Assembly (NCBI GenBank): GCA_964480915.1
Contig: CAYZRS010000065.1
Location: forward strand, 1-25,466
Length of the DNA: 25,466 nt
Reading direction: 5' to 3'
Source: CAWGCE01 sp964480915
GTDB taxonomy: Bacteria; Planctomycetota; Planctomycetia; Pirellulales; Pirellulaceae
Shown: piece after piece, positions 24,339 through 25,466 of the stretch
Layout of the letters: every line of letters begins with the position of its first letter
Numbering within the stretch: position 1 is the first letter of the stretch
Made by a program: the position numbers and the translations under genes
The notes under the pieces: model-generated
What the model was told of the DNA's origin: nothing
The model's database searches: none
The model's input: only the letters and a program-made list of their open reading frames with translations

Positions 24339-25391
24339 TCACGTGACATTCACAACAGCCTGCATCTGTTTCAAGTGTGGCTGATCGAGCACTTCAAACG
24401 GCGAGTAGACACTCTGCCACGATTCGCCTCGCTGCTCGATGCGACATTCGCGGATCGGCCCCAGTCGATGCCGCACAAGTTTGAGGTATTCGATTTTCGA
24501 TGGATCGAGTGCCATGATCCGAGCCAGGGTCGCGTCGACCGACGGCAAACAAGTCCCGGTGACAATCAGCCCCATCTTTTTGCACGAGCCTAGAATCGGC
24601 CCATCGCCTTCCATGCAATCGATCCCGTCGACGATGGCGATCGTGCGACGCAGTGTGCAATTGATATCGGCAACTGTCTGAGGGATCCCGTTGTGGTGCA
24701 AAACATTCTTCGGCCAACCATATTTGATTCCGGGCAGTGTACCGTACAAGTTTTTCATACACCCAGTCAGTCCGACCCAATGATGCGTTTTCATTTTCGG
24801 CATCGTGACGACCAAGTCGGCCTCCACCACCGAGCGGGGAAAGTAGATGTGTTTCAGCTTCGAGAACCGGCCACGGTTTGGAAGCCGCTGCACCTCTTCG
24901 TAGTTCATGTCGGCAAACGTGACTCCCGCGTCGGCCAAGGCGGCTCCCACACCCGATTCGATCAGTGCCATTTCGGTATCGCGCACATGCCCTGGCGCTT
25001 CGCCAACCGTTACGGTCGCTCCCCAATTCCGAAACACATTCGCCGCCGCCACGATCACGGCCGGATGAGTCGTCATGTGTGGGATGGCTCGCGTCGGTTC
25101 GACGAGATTCGGTTTCAGGAGGACTCGTTTGCCTTGCAGCGTGTTGCTATCCAAACCGCAAGAGATCAGCCCGTCTCGAATCGTCTGTTCCAACGGTCCG
25201 TCATACGCTTGATTCCGAGCGACAAATACCGAGCTCTGATTGATCGACCTGCGCACCAAAGTGGCCGCCGCCGCGACCCCGGCGATCCCCAACGAACCAA
25301 CCGTCATCGCCGTCCGGCGGCTCATACCACCACCGCAAGGCCGAGCCGGCCGTACTGCCCCATCAGGCGTTTTCATTTCTACCCGAGCCAT
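24339..25391 (-). CDS. DUF362 domain protein with twin-arginine-like N-terminus
   Basis: This 350-residue protein matches DUF362: LLKPNLVEP at 91-99, THPAVIVAAANVFRNWGATVTVGEAPG, LVVTMPKMKTHHWVGLTGCMKNLYG, then AIVDGIDCMEGDGP and LIVTGTCLPSVDATLARIM. Members are often found with iron-sulfur domains. Here there is no ferredoxin-like CxxCxxC cluster, so it is a DUF362-only form. The N-terminus has MSRRTAM (R25, R26) before a hydrophobic run VGSLGIAGVAAAATLV, suggesting Tat export or an anchor. I prefer the ATG at 25391, preceded by an AGGGA about 9 bases upstream; a TTG at 25415 would add eight residues. It converges on the DUF1501 gene over 119 bases with no clear terminator. Function is unknown. 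Confidence 0.9.
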   Translation of the reverse strand: MARVEMKTPDGAVRPARPCGGGMSRRTAMTVGSLGIAGVAAAATLVRRSINQSSVFVARNQAYDGPLEQTIRDGLISCGLDSNTLQGKRVLLKPNLVEPTRAIPHMTTHPAVIVAAANVFRNWGATVTVGEAPGHVRDTEMALIESGVGAALADAGVTFADMNYEEVQRLPNRGRFSKLKHIYFPRSVVEADLVVTMPKMKTHHWVGLTGCMKNLYGTLPGIKYGWPKNVLHHNGIPQTVADINCTLRRTIAIVDGIDCMEGDGPILGSCKKMGLIVTGTCLPSVDATLARIMALDPSKIEYLKLVRHRLGPIRECRIEQRGESWQSVYSPFEVLDQPHLKQMQAVVNVT

Positions 25392-25466
25392 AGTTTTTTT
25401 CCCTGAACGGTCCAAACAACCCCGTCACGTAGCCGAGTCTGTCCCCAGACTCGGGCGGTCAAAGAC

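Noticed and set aside
24693..25406. Open frame of 237 codons opposite the DUF362 gene
   Set aside because: The peptide is rich in His and Arg with no domain, and the DUF362 frame is unmistakable.

Overview
The window looks like a chromosomal segment from a planctomycete, most likely of the Pirellulaceae type. The main evidence is lineage-typical protein families: an adjacent DUF1549/DUF1553 and DUF1501 pair, a YTV-type cysteine-rich cell-wall protein, a secreted SHD1-domain protein, a small lipoprotein with a DDVQYFPAGPEF motif, an outer-membrane factor with a long acidic tail, and a bacterial formylmethanofuran:H4MPT formyltransferase. Composition is moderately GC-rich. Genes are spaced widely, with few tight operons. 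I see no rRNA, tRNA, CRISPR array, insertion sequence or phage gene.

Layout. 1-3.1 kb holds a small conserved-looking gene (minus), yjbQ (plus) and the tmk-holB pair (minus). 3.3-5.7 kb holds a TolC-family lipoprotein with an acidic C-terminal extension (minus). 6.2-8.5 kb holds the fused 23S rRNA methyltransferase rlmKL (plus). 8.7-10.1 kb holds a secreted, repeat-rich acidic protein ending in an SHD1 domain, closed by a strong terminator. 10.15-12.7 kb holds a HemY/CgoX-type protoporphyrinogen oxidase (minus) divergent from fhcD (plus). 12.7-15.45 kb holds a secreted Cys-containing protein (minus) divergent from the YTV wall protein (plus), separated by about 600 bases containing four inverted repeats. 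15.5-17.6 kb holds a membrane Ser/Thr kinase (plus) convergent with a small lipoprotein (minus). 17.9-21.0 kb holds a large exported CHAT-fold protein whose two catalytic positions look substituted. 21.2-24.2 kb holds the DUF1549/1553-DUF1501 pair, and 24.3-25.4 kb an exported DUF362 protein (minus).

How the genes relate. Housekeeping genes (tmk-holB, rlmKL, heme synthesis) are interleaved with genes for the cell envelope: the wall protein, two lipoproteins, the SHD1 protein, the CHAT protein and the DUF1501/1549 pair. I do not see a multi-gene defence or mobile system. The features most worth follow-up are the catalytically degenerate CHAT protein, the hairpin-rich upstream region of the YTV gene, and the nearly identical 24-base tandem repeats in the SHD1 gene.
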